Source: Desulfomonile tiedjei
GTDB lineage: Bacteria > Desulfobacterota > Desulfomonilia > Desulfomonilales > Desulfomonilaceae
Direction of reading: 5' to 3'
Length of the DNA: 64,000 nucleotides
Assembly (NCBI GenBank): GCA_016212925.1
Contig: JACRDF010000010.1
Coordinates: 186,001 to 250,000, forward strand
Below the pieces are notes generated by a model. That model did not search any database and was not told the origin of the DNA. It saw only the letters and a program-made list of their open reading frames with translations. Of the stretch, positions 15,771-24,688 are shown piece by piece. Each line of letters starts with the position of its first letter. Position 1 is the first letter of the stretch. Both the position numbers and the translations under genes were made by a program.

Positions 15771-18119
15771 TTAGGTTGATCCCAATATTCCAACCAATTC
15801 CGGTCGCAGCGCGATGCCATAGAGTCGGAGGACCATTGCATCGACAAGGTTAGTCAAAGCGGTATTTGGCGCCCTGGATTCGTTTCCTGATCGAAGTATT
15901 TCCTCTACCAGCCACTGAATGATTTCCGAAATCAAAGTGTCTTCGCGGGGCCTAATGTCCGCACCAAACAGAGCCTTGACAACTTCCAGGCAAGTCGTCA
16001 GCGAGGCATTCGCCTCATTCATCAAAGACCTCAGATTCATCTGCGCGGACCTTAGAGCCGTCGATGCACCTTTCCGACGAGGTATTCTCGGTATGGGAAG
16101 CGATTCGATCTCCGCGGCCGAAAGGTAATTGTTTGTGCTGGTTATTTTGAGCCGCCAATTCAGGAGTCGGCTGTTTAGCAAACCCAGAAGATAATTCTTA
16201 GGCACGGCGGCATCTGCGATGAAGTTCGTCATGTCCCCCAGGAAGACCCCACTGGGCACAACGGCTGCTTTGAGTCTTCGCGATGTGGCCATATTCACCA
16301 CGCGGCCCAGAACGATCCGATCCTTTGCCCAAGGTCTTTCTCGCACAACCGAACGGGGCATCTTGCCGGTTGCGCATGACACTCCGGGTAAGGATGAGGT
16401 CCGCTCCATGCAGTCACTGGCGTATTCCGGAAGAATCCAGTCCAGCCTCCCCGGTCTGGATGATGGATGGGAAACGCGAAACTGCATGACATGTTCCCCG
16501 CGTATTAAGGGGAATGCTGTTGGCCGAGCGGTAATGAACCGGCGATGCACGCTCAAATTTATTTCCCCCTGGTGAACGTGCGCAAGGGGGGCCAAATCCG
16601 CTGTGCCCTTCAGCGGAGGATGCGCCGAGATAGCTTCCAGAAGTCTCTTCTCGTCCTCGGATCTCAAGAGCGGTATCCTGAAATTAGTGGCTTCAATAAG
16701 GGTCCCAGGGATCTCGACCGCTCCGCTTTCCGGGATGTTGCCTTTTCCGTTCCAAAAGACAGGATGCATCTTGCTCGTCGTGCGGCCTTTCTTGAGGACA
16801 AGTATCAGCAGCGCCTGGGTCACGTTCTGAAATATCCCGGCCTTTTCGGGAATGACTACAGCGTGGCTGACTTCGGCATGCTCCAGCACCATGCGTCGCA
16901 GGGCGTCCGCGGTGGAGTCCGCCAGAAGCGTGGCAGGCAATATAAACCCGAGTGTTCCGTGGTTGGTCAGAAGGTTCAGCCCGCGCTCCAACATTAGACG
17001 GTACGTGTTGATTTTCCCGCGACATGCTCCATAAACCTGCCTGAAATACCGCTGTTCCGCGGCCCTCTCTCTCAGGCCGGATTCTTTGACCGAGACGATC
17101 TCGTAAGGCGGGTTGCCGATAATTGCATCGAAGCCGCGAGGTTCCCTGCCGAACACTTCCGGGTATTCCACGGGCCAATGGAAAGCTCTTGTCCTTTTGG
17201 ACCATTGCCCCACGTCATAAGAATCCGGCGAACCCCGGCCGAAGAAGGCTTTCGCGTGCCCGCGATCAAGCTTGTTCTGGCAGGCTGAATCGAGGTTACT
17301 GTTACCCTCGCCTATCAGTGAGTTGCCCACCCTGATGCGGAGCCCGATGTCCGGGAAACACGCCGGATGTCCGCAGGCCTTTGCGATTAACGCCTTGCGG
17401 GCGATTGCCACTGCGATAGGATCCAGATCCACTCCGTATAGGCAGTTCTCAAGGACGTAGATCCTGACCGCCACATCGGCATTGAGGCCGCGGCTCGGTG
17501 CCCGGTGTAAAAGCCTGGCCCGAGTCTGTGCGACGATGTCGCATATTCGTCTGCTCAAGTGGGTCTTCCGGGACCATCCTGGAACCAGGACCCGATTGGT
17601 AATTTGGTCCAGGGCTTCAACCAGGAATACCCCCGCGCCCACGGCAGGATCCAGGACCTTCAGGTCCAGGTGATCCTCCGGGTTAATGATGCCAAGCCGG
17701 TCCAGCGCGGCCTTGACTATGAATCTGACGATACTCGGTGGAGTGTAGAAAAGGCCTTGGTTTCTCTTCCCCCTGACGCTGGGAAGAAGCTTCGGCCCTT
17801 CTTCCGGGCCAATGTGTACACGAAGGCCTCGCAAATATTCATAAGCCTGTCCCACCTCCTCAGGGGTCATAGAGGGAACGGGCAACGGCACTTGAGCCGG
17901 TTGCTCCAAAGGCCTTCGCTCAACCCCTGACGATGAGTGTTCCTCGGTTTTACGGCCACGGGAGAGCAGCCCGTCAACAAGAGCCGCCATCGAGCGCGTA
18001 TATAGTCGGCTCGGATCCGAAGCTAACGAAGGATCGCTTTGCAGCACGCGTCGAATCCGATCGAGCAAGAGATGCTCCAAACTCAGCTTTTGATCACTTT
18101 TTCGGCTTCGGACAGACAT
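15771..18119 (-). CDS. Eco57I-type adenine DNA methyltransferase with TaqI-like specificity region (solitary)
   Basis: A 782-residue N6-adenine DNA methyltransferase. Domain order: N-terminal helical region (1-110), motif X (GLFYTPPSIVRFIV), SAM motif I (LDPAVGAGVFLVEAL), a long insertion with LYGVDLDPIAVAIARKAL (motif II), catalytic IIGNPPYE (motif IV), and a C-terminal target-recognition region with TSTNNYLSAAEIESLPIP, the TaqI-like specificity motif. The length suits type IIG or BREX PglX-like enzymes, but I see no nuclease motif in the N-terminus and no restriction or BREX partner nearby. ATG at 18119 is preferred over TTG at 18125 because AAGGG lies eight bases upstream. It is divergent from the redox operon. 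Confidence 0.88.
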   Translation of the reverse strand: MSVRSRKSDQKLSLEHLLLDRIRRVLQSDPSLASDPSRLYTRSMAALVDGLLSRGRKTEEHSSSGVERRPLEQPAQVPLPVPSMTPEEVGQAYEYLRGLRVHIGPEEGPKLLPSVRGKRNQGLFYTPPSIVRFIVKAALDRLGIINPEDHLDLKVLDPAVGAGVFLVEALDQITNRVLVPGWSRKTHLSRRICDIVAQTRARLLHRAPSRGLNADVAVRIYVLENCLYGVDLDPIAVAIARKALIAKACGHPACFPDIGLRIRVGNSLIGEGNSNLDSACQNKLDRGHAKAFFGRGSPDSYDVGQWSKRTRAFHWPVEYPEVFGREPRGFDAIIGNPPYEIVSVKESGLRERAAEQRYFRQVYGACRGKINTYRLMLERGLNLLTNHGTLGFILPATLLADSTADALRRMVLEHAEVSHAVVIPEKAGIFQNVTQALLILVLKKGRTTSKMHPVFWNGKGNIPESGAVEIPGTLIEATNFRIPLLRSEDEKRLLEAISAHPPLKGTADLAPLAHVHQGEINLSVHRRFITARPTAFPLIRGEHVMQFRVSHPSSRPGRLDWILPEYASDCMERTSSLPGVSCATGKMPRSVVRERPWAKDRIVLGRVVNMATSRRLKAAVVPSGVFLGDMTNFIADAAVPKNYLLGLLNSRLLNWRLKITSTNNYLSAAEIESLPIPRIPRRKGASTALRSAQMNLRSLMNEANASLTTCLEVVKALFGADIRPREDTLISEIIQWLVEEILRSGNESRAPNTALTNLVDAMVLRLYGIALRPELVGILGST

Positions 18120-18211
18120 TATCAAAGCCCTTGACGCGGCGTGAAATGGCCAGCATTATATGGATCGGCCGGTGCCGAGGCAATAAAGATCGGCCCGCTA
18201 CCTCAGAGGAG

Positions 18212-19255
18212 ATGAAACAGAGCTGTACCGTGGCCATGAGACTTACCAAGCCTGTGCGAAAGTGGGACCTGAAAAGCAGAGTGCAGATTTCATGCCTGTG
18301 TTTTGCCTTATTGACGACCTTTGTGGCAGCGGAGGGAATGGCGGCTAACGATGCGGTTCCGACGCCCTCTTCTCCGGCACGTACAATGGCGCCGCACAGC
18401 GTTGTACAGCCATCCGGGGACGGCCTGGACTGTCCGCTGCTTCCGGGTTGCCCTTCCGGGCCTGGAATTCCGCTGCCTCCGAGAATGAACCGACCCACAG
18501 ACCCCAAGGCCCCGGCTCCTGCAGTGGACGAGAACAGCGTTGCAGAGGGCATGGGCAAATATAGGGGGATGATCTTCATCCCTGCCGGTCCGTTCGACAT
18601 GGGCAGCCCGAACGGCGAGGGAAGGCCGGACGAACGACCGGCTCACCGCGTGGCCCTGAAGGATTTCTACATCGCAAGACATGAGGTGACAGTGAAGGAA
18701 TTCGCCGACTTCCTCAACGCACAGGGTGAGAATTCCCGAGACGGTCTGCCTCGCGTAAAACTGGATGCTCCGGAATGCCCTCTTGTCAAGCAGACGGGTA
18801 ATTTCTTTCAGCCTAAGCCGGACCTTGCCAACAAACCGATGGTATGTGTTTCGTGGAACGGCGCCATGGACTATGCGCAGTGGGCCGGGGGCCGACTTCC
18901 GACCGCGGCTGAATGGGAAAAGGCAGCACTGCTGACAACCCCGTACCCTCCGACTGACTCCCTGACAGTGCTTCCTCGAGAAGGCAGCGTGGTGGTGCAA
19001 ATAGCCGATCCGGGAATTCGCGGGACCACCGGCGTGGTTGGGAACGTCTGGGAATGGTGCGCTGACTGGTACGCCCCCGACTACTACGAACAGAGTCCGA
19101 ACAGTAGCCCATCCGGTCCGTCACTGGGGCAGGAGAAGGAAATAAGAGGAGGGTCCTGGGCCTCCGCGGAGGCGTCCAAAAGAATACGCAACCGGCACAG
19201 CGCTTCGCCTCGCGGCTACTTCCGCACCGTGGGCTTTCGTATTGTCAAGGACTGA
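18212..19255 (+). CDS. Exported formylglycine-generating-enzyme-fold (SUMF1/FGE) protein lacking the catalytic cysteines
   Basis: A 347-residue protein: signal peptide (hydrophobic stretch VQISCLCFALLTTFVAAEG), a Pro-rich linker to about residue 115, then an FGE-sulfatase domain (MIFIPAGPFDMGSP, DERPAHRVALKDFYIARHEV, NVWEWCADWY, RGGSW). In true FGEs the segment after GGSW carries the copper-binding cysteines; here it reads ASAEASKRIRNRHSAS, without Cys, so formylglycine formation is unlikely. Related non-FGE proteins (NirV-like) accompany respiratory enzymes. The start is uncertain: ATG 18212 has GAGGAG directly before it; ATG 18236 is an alternative. First gene of a four-gene operon; the next start abuts its stop. 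Confidence 0.8.
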   Translation: MKQSCTVAMRLTKPVRKWDLKSRVQISCLCFALLTTFVAAEGMAANDAVPTPSSPARTMAPHSVVQPSGDGLDCPLLPGCPSGPGIPLPPRMNRPTDPKAPAPAVDENSVAEGMGKYRGMIFIPAGPFDMGSPNGEGRPDERPAHRVALKDFYIARHEVTVKEFADFLNAQGENSRDGLPRVKLDAPECPLVKQTGNFFQPKPDLANKPMVCVSWNGAMDYAQWAGGRLPTAAEWEKAALLTTPYPPTDSLTVLPREGSVVVQIADPGIRGTTGVVGNVWEWCADWYAPDYYEQSPNSSPSGPSLGQEKEIRGGSWASAEASKRIRNRHSASPRGYFRTVGFRIVKD

Positions 19256-19654
19256 TTGCCCATCGAGAATCGCGTGAATCAAGACCATACCAGCCAAACA
19301 CCAAGAATCCGGAGCTTTCCCGATCTGCTTAGGAAAGAGGTGCTTGCCGCTCTGGCAGGCCTGGCAATCTTGTGCGTTGTTGCAGCCGCTATTGACGCGC
19401 CGACGGGAGGACCGGCAGACCCATCCGGGCTGCCCGCTGAAAACGTCAAAGCTCCCTGGATCTTTGTGGGCATTCAACAGATGCTGCGACATCTCCCCGC
19501 TATTGTTGCCGGTGTTCTAATTCCTCTGATCGCATTACTCATAATAGCTTTTATTCCGTTTGTCTCAGACTCCGCCACCAGGCTACGGGCCGCAATCTTT
19601 TTCGGATCGTCTATTGCCGCGCTTGTCCTGACCGTTTGGGGTTATTTCTCATGA
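19256..19654 (+). CDS. Orphan cytochrome b C-terminal-domain (subunit IV-like) membrane protein
   Basis: A 132-residue protein resembling the C-terminal half of bacterial cytochrome b/subunit IV of quinol:cytochrome c complexes: LRKEVLAALAGLAILCVV is a membrane helix, then a periplasmic loop with DAPTGGPADPSGLPAENVKA and PWIFVGIQQMLRHL, matching the family's A.P...P.KAPW.F.G.QE.L pattern, then two more helices. The haem-binding N-terminal half of cytochrome b and a Rieske protein are absent from the window. Start is TTG directly after the upstream TGA, with AAGG five bases upstream; GTG fourteen... codons further in-frame starts are possible. ATGA overlap with the next gene shows coupling. 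Confidence 0.65.
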   Translation: MPIENRVNQDHTSQTPRIRSFPDLLRKEVLAALAGLAILCVVAAAIDAPTGGPADPSGLPAENVKAPWIFVGIQQMLRHLPAIVAGVLIPLIALLIIAFIPFVSDSATRLRAAIFFGSSIAALVLTVWGYFS

Positions 19655-21822
19655 AGCAAACTCCACCGTGGTTCCGGATTGCTCTGGCGGCTACGGTTGC
19701 GGCGGTATTGGCCTGCCTGGCGTATGTGGAGTACCGAGCAAAGAACCCGGAATGGAGGTCCTTTCAGGAAAAGGGTATTGCTCTGGCCCTTCACCGCCTC
19801 GAGAACGAGTTGGCCGCAGAACCGTCGCACGAGAAAAAGGCCGCGATCCGCTCTGAAATAAAGGACTTGCGGAATCGCGAGCCTAAAATCATGGAGGTCA
19901 GGCCTTTCGGAGGAAAGCTCGATCCGGAGCGCTGCCTAACCTGCCATTTTGGAATCGAAGACCTTTCTCCGTCTCACCCCAATTCGGTTTTCGGGTGCGT
20001 TACTTGTCACGGAGGCAACGGCGCGGACCTTACCGCCCGAGGGGCGCATCTCGGCATCAGAGGCGGCCGCAATCCTGCTCGGCTTGACATAGCCGCGGCC
20101 GGCTGTGGCAGCAACCGGCTAGCTGCGGGGGCCTGCCACTCTGAACGGGAAGATCATCTTTTGAACAGGGTCGATAATGTCCCCCGTTCCATAATGGCCA
20201 CCAACTCAGGAATAATCGGCATATTGCGCTTCCAATGGGGCATCGAACAGGACAGCAGGTCCGGATTTGGTATCAAGCAGGTCTCCGATGGAAAGACTGC
20301 TCTAAAAGCAATTTCACCGGAACGAACCCCTGATGGCAAGGTCAGTCTTGCCGACAGTCACTTTCGGAAGTTCTGCGCTTCCTGCCACCTCTGGACCTCG
20401 CGGCACGAGGATAGGATTGGCCGCCTCGAAGGGTGCCCGGCATGCCATGCGCCTTATGCAGAGGACGGCCGCTACCGCGGGGGCGATCCAACGGTTAACC
20501 GTGAAGCAACGGGTCATGCATCAACCCACACAATAACGAATCGAATCGGCGATGATCGGTGCAGGGCTTGCCACAATCGCAGCGCACGGGTGGCCCTGAA
20601 CTACCACGGACATATGGAAAGTGAACAATACGGCACTCCCTTCGTCCGAGGCGGCCTGAACGACGAGAACCTTGGCGACGGGCGATTCTTCTTGAAACTC
20701 GTCCCCGACATCCACTACGAGAAGGGCATGGGCTGCATTGACTGCCATACGGGCCAGGACACCATGGGAGACGGGTCGGTACACCCTTTCATGAAAGATC
20801 AGGTCGAGATCCGCTGCGAGGACTGCCACGGAGGTTATTCCGAGCCGCCAAGGACCATGAAGGTGGACAAGAACGACAAGCTCCTTCAGACCCTCCTGCG
20901 ATCCTCACCTTTCCTGAAAGTTTCCGAAGGCGACACCATTTTCCAGTCGTCAAAGGGCCGCCCTCTGGCTCAAATCAAGCAAACCGAAAGCGGATTCAGG
21001 CTGACGAGCAAGCTCACGGGAAAGGGGCATCCGGTGAGCGTGGTCACGGGAAAGAGAAACGGCCACACTATAAAGGGGCATGAACGGCTTGAATGCGACA
21101 CCTGTCACAGCGCTTGGAGTCCTCAATGCTACGGCTGCCATCAGGTCCTTGACTTCAGCCATGAAGGAAAGGACCATGTCTCCGGCAGGGCTACTCCGGG
21201 CCGTTGGGCTGAAGGGCGGAGCTTTTTCAGGTTCGAGCGCCATATTTACGGTATCAATTCGCGAGGAAAGGTCGGGATTCTGGTGCCGGGCTGCCAGGTC
21301 TGGAACACGGTGGTGGATTCCGCTGGCAAGGTAATCAGTCCCTATGATTCCAAGGTCATGAACCTGCAGAACGGTCTCAATTCAATGGCCGTAGGACCGA
21401 CTCACCCTCACACGACTCGCACGCAAGTGCCCCGTTGCATAGACTGCCATCTGGATTCCAAGGCCTTGGGCCTGGGAGAGGGTCAGCTTTCCTGGAATTC
21501 CAAGGATAGACAAGTGAGCGTGCAACCCATTTACGATTCCAGTGCATCGGGGTTGAAAATAGCTTTCCCTCTGGACACTGTCGTTGACGTCGAGGGCAAG
21601 GTCCTTCAAGGGACTTCGCACAAGCTGGCACGCGGCTTCAATTCCGGCGAAATCAAGAAAATAACCTCCATAGCGCCATGCCTGACTTGCCATGACCGGT
21701 ACGACGATCCGGTCTGGGAGAAGCCCGGACCATACCAAGAGGCGCCTGCTTGCCTTGAGGCCGTGAACAGAGCCGCGCTCCCACCGCTGCCCGGGTCCTC
21801 AGAACAGGGGCCTAGACCATGA
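19651..21822 (+). CDS. Multihaem cytochrome c with 11 CxxCH sites and one C-x9-C-H site
   Basis: A 723-residue membrane-anchored or exported cytochrome: hydrophobic N-terminal segment (FRIALAATVAAVLACLAYVEY), an early helical linker, then haem sites CLTCH, CVTCH, CASCH, CPACH, CRACH, CIDCH, CEDCH, CDTCH, CYGCH, CIDCH and CLTCH. Between the second and third lies C152-x9-C162-H163, which could bind a twelfth haem only with an unusual lyase. The start at ATG 19651 overlaps the upstream stop (ATGA) and replaces a longer in-frame ATG at 19636. With the cytochrome b fragment it presumably moves electrons between the quinone pool and the periplasm. Partner and direction are unknown. Confidence 0.88.
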   Translation: MKQTPPWFRIALAATVAAVLACLAYVEYRAKNPEWRSFQEKGIALALHRLENELAAEPSHEKKAAIRSEIKDLRNREPKIMEVRPFGGKLDPERCLTCHFGIEDLSPSHPNSVFGCVTCHGGNGADLTARGAHLGIRGGRNPARLDIAAAGCGSNRLAAGACHSEREDHLLNRVDNVPRSIMATNSGIIGILRFQWGIEQDSRSGFGIKQVSDGKTALKAISPERTPDGKVSLADSHFRKFCASCHLWTSRHEDRIGRLEGCPACHAPYAEDGRYRGGDPTVNREATGHASTHTITNRIGDDRCRACHNRSARVALNYHGHMESEQYGTPFVRGGLNDENLGDGRFFLKLVPDIHYEKGMGCIDCHTGQDTMGDGSVHPFMKDQVEIRCEDCHGGYSEPPRTMKVDKNDKLLQTLLRSSPFLKVSEGDTIFQSSKGRPLAQIKQTESGFRLTSKLTGKGHPVSVVTGKRNGHTIKGHERLECDTCHSAWSPQCYGCHQVLDFSHEGKDHVSGRATPGRWAEGRSFFRFERHIYGINSRGKVGILVPGCQVWNTVVDSAGKVISPYDSKVMNLQNGLNSMAVGPTHPHTTRTQVPRCIDCHLDSKALGLGEGQLSWNSKDRQVSVQPIYDSSASGLKIAFPLDTVVDVEGKVLQGTSHKLARGFNSGEIKKITSIAPCLTCHDRYDDPVWEKPGPYQEAPACLEAVNRAALPPLPGSSEQGPRP

Positions 21823-22385
21823 GCCTTTCCCGCTTCATTGAGTTCTGCTTTGCCTTGCTCGTGGCCTTCCTCGTCCTGGTGTTCATATCTTTCGCGAGTC
21901 TTAGACCGGTTCTGCAACAAGCGAGAAGCGAAGCCAAAGCCGAATGGAACCAATTCTTGCGAGCCGTAGCAGCCCGAAATGAAGCAATTCCCGGTCTGGT
22001 GGAGGCAATTAGGGGCTTCGAAGCAGGTCACGGCAAGCTGGCCGAGAAAATTCTGACCGCTCGCTCCATTTCCATGCGATCTAACGATCCGGAGGCTATC
22101 GTGGCGTCCGTGGATCAGATGGACGGGTTTCTTGGACAAATCGAGAAATTGGCTCAAGCCAACCAGGACCTGAGTCGGTACGTTCCGTTTGATACAAACT
22201 GGAAGCGAACCCTTCAAGCCACCTACCGGGTAACCTATGTCAGAAGATGCTACAACACCAACGCTGCCTGCTACAATCGACTGCTGATCCCATTCCCCCA
22301 GAATCTGCTTACCGCGGTGTTCGGGTTCCTTCCGTTAAGAGAGTACCCCGCGTCGCGCACAGTTTCGGGCCCTGGCGGCTCTTGA
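21819..22385 (+). CDS. LemA-family protein
   Basis: A 188-residue LemA-type protein: one N-terminal membrane helix (FALLVAFLVLVFISF), then a coiled four-helix domain with the family's WNQFLRAVAARNEAIPGLVE, ILTARS and the C-terminal YNTNAACYNRLLIPFPQNLL followed by FGFLPLREY. LemA proteins are widespread and of unclear function, often near membrane proteases or stress genes. The start overlaps the cytochrome stop by four bases, so it belongs to the redox operon, an unusual place for it. Confidence 0.85.
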   Translation: MSLSRFIEFCFALLVAFLVLVFISFASLRPVLQQARSEAKAEWNQFLRAVAARNEAIPGLVEAIRGFEAGHGKLAEKILTARSISMRSNDPEAIVASVDQMDGFLGQIEKLAQANQDLSRYVPFDTNWKRTLQATYRVTYVRRCYNTNAACYNRLLIPFPQNLLTAVFGFLPLREYPASRTVSGPGGS

Positions 22386-22402
22386 TACCAACGCGCTTTC
22401 GT
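22385..22402. repeat. Isolated terminus of the 132-base element
   Basis: ATACCAACGCGCTTTCGT equals the reverse complement of the right end of the copy at 15617-15748 (ATACCAATGCGCTTTCGT) with one mismatch. No element body follows. It directly follows, and partly overlaps, the lemA stop. Confidence 0.5.
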
Positions 22403-22442
22403 GGGAGCAAAATTGAAAGGTTGGGGCATTGCCGGCCGCGGA

Positions 22443-23531
22443 TCAGCGAATTTCTCTGTTGTTTGGAATTTCTTCCTCGCCGACCTTGCGCACTCGGCCT
22501 GAAGAGACGACGAAGCTGGCTAGCACCAACCTGTCCGGTTTGGAAGGGTGAAGGTAACGAACGCTGAAGCCAGGCTTCCCTTCGAACTGATACGCGCCGA
22601 TAGGAAGCACCCCGTTGAGCCTCAACTGCCAACTAATGACGCGTCGCTTGGACCAGTTCATAAAATATAGCCGAGTGTAATCGCATCCCGGATCTTTGCC
22701 TATGGGCGCGTAGGCCACGATATAGTTATTCATCGCCCCTCGGTCCTGGTCGTCGGTGGTATTCACGGTTCTCCATGCAACCATCCTCATGAAAGGGACC
22801 ACGCGGGCTATGTCGTCCGGGGGGGTGAGCCTCAAATTGTGCGTGTAAATGTAACCGACTCTGCCATCCTCTATTTTTACTTTGTACCAAACGTCCTTTT
22901 TCACATCGTCGGAACCGAGGTCCGTGTGGGCGGGAGGCTCTTCCGCGGCTCCGGCCTGGCCCGCGGGTCGGCCTCTCGTGGCGCCTCCCCCGGGATTGGA
23001 CCTGCGGACCGTAACAACTCTCTCATAGACTTCCAATTTCCTGTCCGGTGGGAGCACTTCAATGACTTCGTACTCACGGCCGGCCTGAAGCCTGAAGTTG
23101 GCCTTGGTCTTGGTCATGCCTTCTGCCTGTACAGGCATTCCCTCGATGGAACGTCTAAGCTCGGTAGTCAGTAAGATAATGTCCTCGCCGCCGATGACCT
23201 TTAGTTTCAGGTACCCTTCTCGTCCATCGCGCATGCGTACGCGGTACCACTCCCCAACTTTGTCGATAAGGTGTACAGAGGTCTCGGCCGGGATTTTGCG
23301 AATTACTTCCGAGTAGTCATTAGCCGTCTGGTGTAGAGAACAGGCTGTTATGGTTATTCCATCGCGCGGTGCGAACTGGCTTTTCGGTTTGAGCTTGGAT
23401 TGAAGTTTGTTCCACACCTCTCGCTTGAGAGTGTCCACTTCCTGGCATGCCGTGAGCGACCAACAGACCGCTCCAAGTACGATGAAGAAGACTATTTGGC
23501 TAATCGGTTTCTTGTTTTCACCGCTATGCAT
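22443..23531 (-). CDS. SH3-domain lipoprotein
   Basis: A 362-residue lipoprotein: lipobox LTAC after a hydrophobic signal (IVFFIVLGAVCWSLTAC), then two bacterial SH3-like domains. The first spans about residues 55-115 (ITACSLHQTANDYSEVIRKI...WYRVRMRDGREGYL), the second about 140-235 (ANFRLQAGREYEVIEVLPP...DVWYKVKIEDGRVGYIYTHN), with a Gly/Pro linker inserted in the second, and a C-terminal beta-rich domain of about 130 residues that I do not recognise. Such proteins bind cell-wall peptides. The start at 23531 is set by GGAGG seven bases upstream. It is divergent from the PP2C gene. Confidence 0.75.
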   Translation of the reverse strand: MHSGENKKPISQIVFFIVLGAVCWSLTACQEVDTLKREVWNKLQSKLKPKSQFAPRDGITITACSLHQTANDYSEVIRKIPAETSVHLIDKVGEWYRVRMRDGREGYLKLKVIGGEDIILLTTELRRSIEGMPVQAEGMTKTKANFRLQAGREYEVIEVLPPDRKLEVYERVVTVRRSNPGGGATRGRPAGQAGAAEEPPAHTDLGSDDVKKDVWYKVKIEDGRVGYIYTHNLRLTPPDDIARVVPFMRMVAWRTVNTTDDQDRGAMNNYIVAYAPIGKDPGCDYTRLYFMNWSKRRVISWQLRLNGVLPIGAYQFEGKPGFSVRYLHPSKPDRLVLASFVVSSGRVRKVGEEEIPNNREIR

Positions 23532-23662
23532 CCAAGGGCCTCCGATGTTCGACACGGGAAGTAACTCTATATCTATTCATTCGATAAATCAACCTGTTCC
23601 GAGAACTAGATAAGGTTTTTGCGCGAAAATCGTTCGCAGGCAACAATTTAAATGATATTACT

Positions 23663-23682
23663 TGATTTCGTTGGTGAAATCA
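23663..23682. promoter_or_regulatory. Dyad in the divergent region between the SH3 lipoprotein and PP2C genes
   Basis: TGATTTC-GTTGGT-GAAATCA, a seven-base inverted repeat with a six-base spacer, in an AT-rich 272-base divergent intergenic region. It could be an operator, but no regulator is adjacent. Confidence 0.35.
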
Positions 23683-23803
23683 GATAAATTTCTTGGCGGT
23701 CTGGCCGTTTGAAGATGTATAGAGGGGTACCAGAGCATCCGCCCGAAACAGCAGAAGGGTGGCTGCATCACCCTAAACGCTTCCCCGGGCCAATGGAGGC
23801 CGT

Positions 23804-24598
23804 GTGATTGTTGAAGCCTGGGCTAAATCAGATGTTGGAAAACAGCGCACCAGTAATGAGGATTGTTACTACGTCGACCCGGACAAGAAGCTCGTCCTGG
23901 TGCTGGACGGGATGGGCGGACACAGAGCCGGCGAAGTGGCCTCGCGCTTGGCCATGGAAACATTTGTCTCGTTTTATAACGAGCATGCCCGCGACAGGAC
24001 CAACAGCTCCGAGTTGTTCGAAAATTACGATCCGAACTTTTCTTTCAGCGCCAACCTGCTCCGTCAGGCCGCGTTCACGGCAAACCGAGCGGTCTTGGAA
24101 GAATCACTGGAAGAAGAACAATTCGTGGGCATGGGCAGCACCATAATAGGTGTGGCGATCGAGGACTTTCAGGTGTCCATGATAAATGTCGGTGACAGCA
24201 GGATGTACTTGATACGCAGTGGTTCTATCGAGCAGATTTCCAAAGATCATACTCTTGCGGAAGACCAAGTGGAAAGGGGCATCATGAGTCGTGAAGAGGC
24301 TCAAGAGTCCCAACTCAGACATATTCTGTCTTCTGTCATCGGGGTTGACAGCCGAGTCCGGGTACATATGGACGAATTCACGGTTTTCCCGGGCGACACG
24401 TTTGTCCTGTGTACTGACGGTCTGACGGCCGTAATGAACGAACTGGAAATCTTGGAGCAAGTTCTCAGGGATAAACCGGGTCCGGAGACAATTGACCGCA
24501 TTCTTGAAGAGGTAAATCGAAGGGGCAGTCCGGACAATACCACTTTGGCGATAGCAGTGTTCCTTGAGGATGGCCCCAACAAAGCGGATGGACAGTAG
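23804..24598 (+). CDS. PP2C-type serine/threonine protein phosphatase
   Basis: A 264-residue Stp/PrpC-like phosphatase, metal-dependent, removing phosphate from Ser/Thr. Motifs in order: SDVGKQRTSNED (residues 9-20), DGMGGHRAGEVAS (from D35), GSTIIGV, INVGDSRMYLIR, SKDHTLAEDQVERG, LCTDGLTA and RGSPDNTT, which supply the metal-binding aspartates. GTG start with GGAGG four bases upstream. The next gene encodes an FHA protein that would read phosphothreonine, so together they look like part of a Ser/Thr phosphorylation circuit; no kinase is in the window. Confidence 0.93.
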   Translation: MIVEAWAKSDVGKQRTSNEDCYYVDPDKKLVLVLDGMGGHRAGEVASRLAMETFVSFYNEHARDRTNSSELFENYDPNFSFSANLLRQAAFTANRAVLEESLEEEQFVGMGSTIIGVAIEDFQVSMINVGDSRMYLIRSGSIEQISKDHTLAEDQVERGIMSREEAQESQLRHILSSVIGVDSRVRVHMDEFTVFPGDTFVLCTDGLTAVMNELEILEQVLRDKPGPETIDRILEEVNRRGSPDNTTLAIAVFLEDGPNKADGQ

Positions 24599-24688
24599 CG
24601 CCTGCTGTTCGTGCTCTCGGCGGAGTCTGAGGAGAACGTATCGAGCACCTCGGATGACAATGACCGCAACGCTTTCCGGAGGATACCA

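Noticed and set aside
15771-18119. A complete restriction-modification or BREX locus around the methyltransferase
   Set aside because: No nuclease, specificity subunit, pglZ or brx gene is in the window, so only a solitary enzyme can be claimed.
17933-18211. N-terminal extension of the FGE-fold protein
   Set aside because: Overlaps the divergent methyltransferase start on the other strand; the signal peptide needs a start near 18212-18236.
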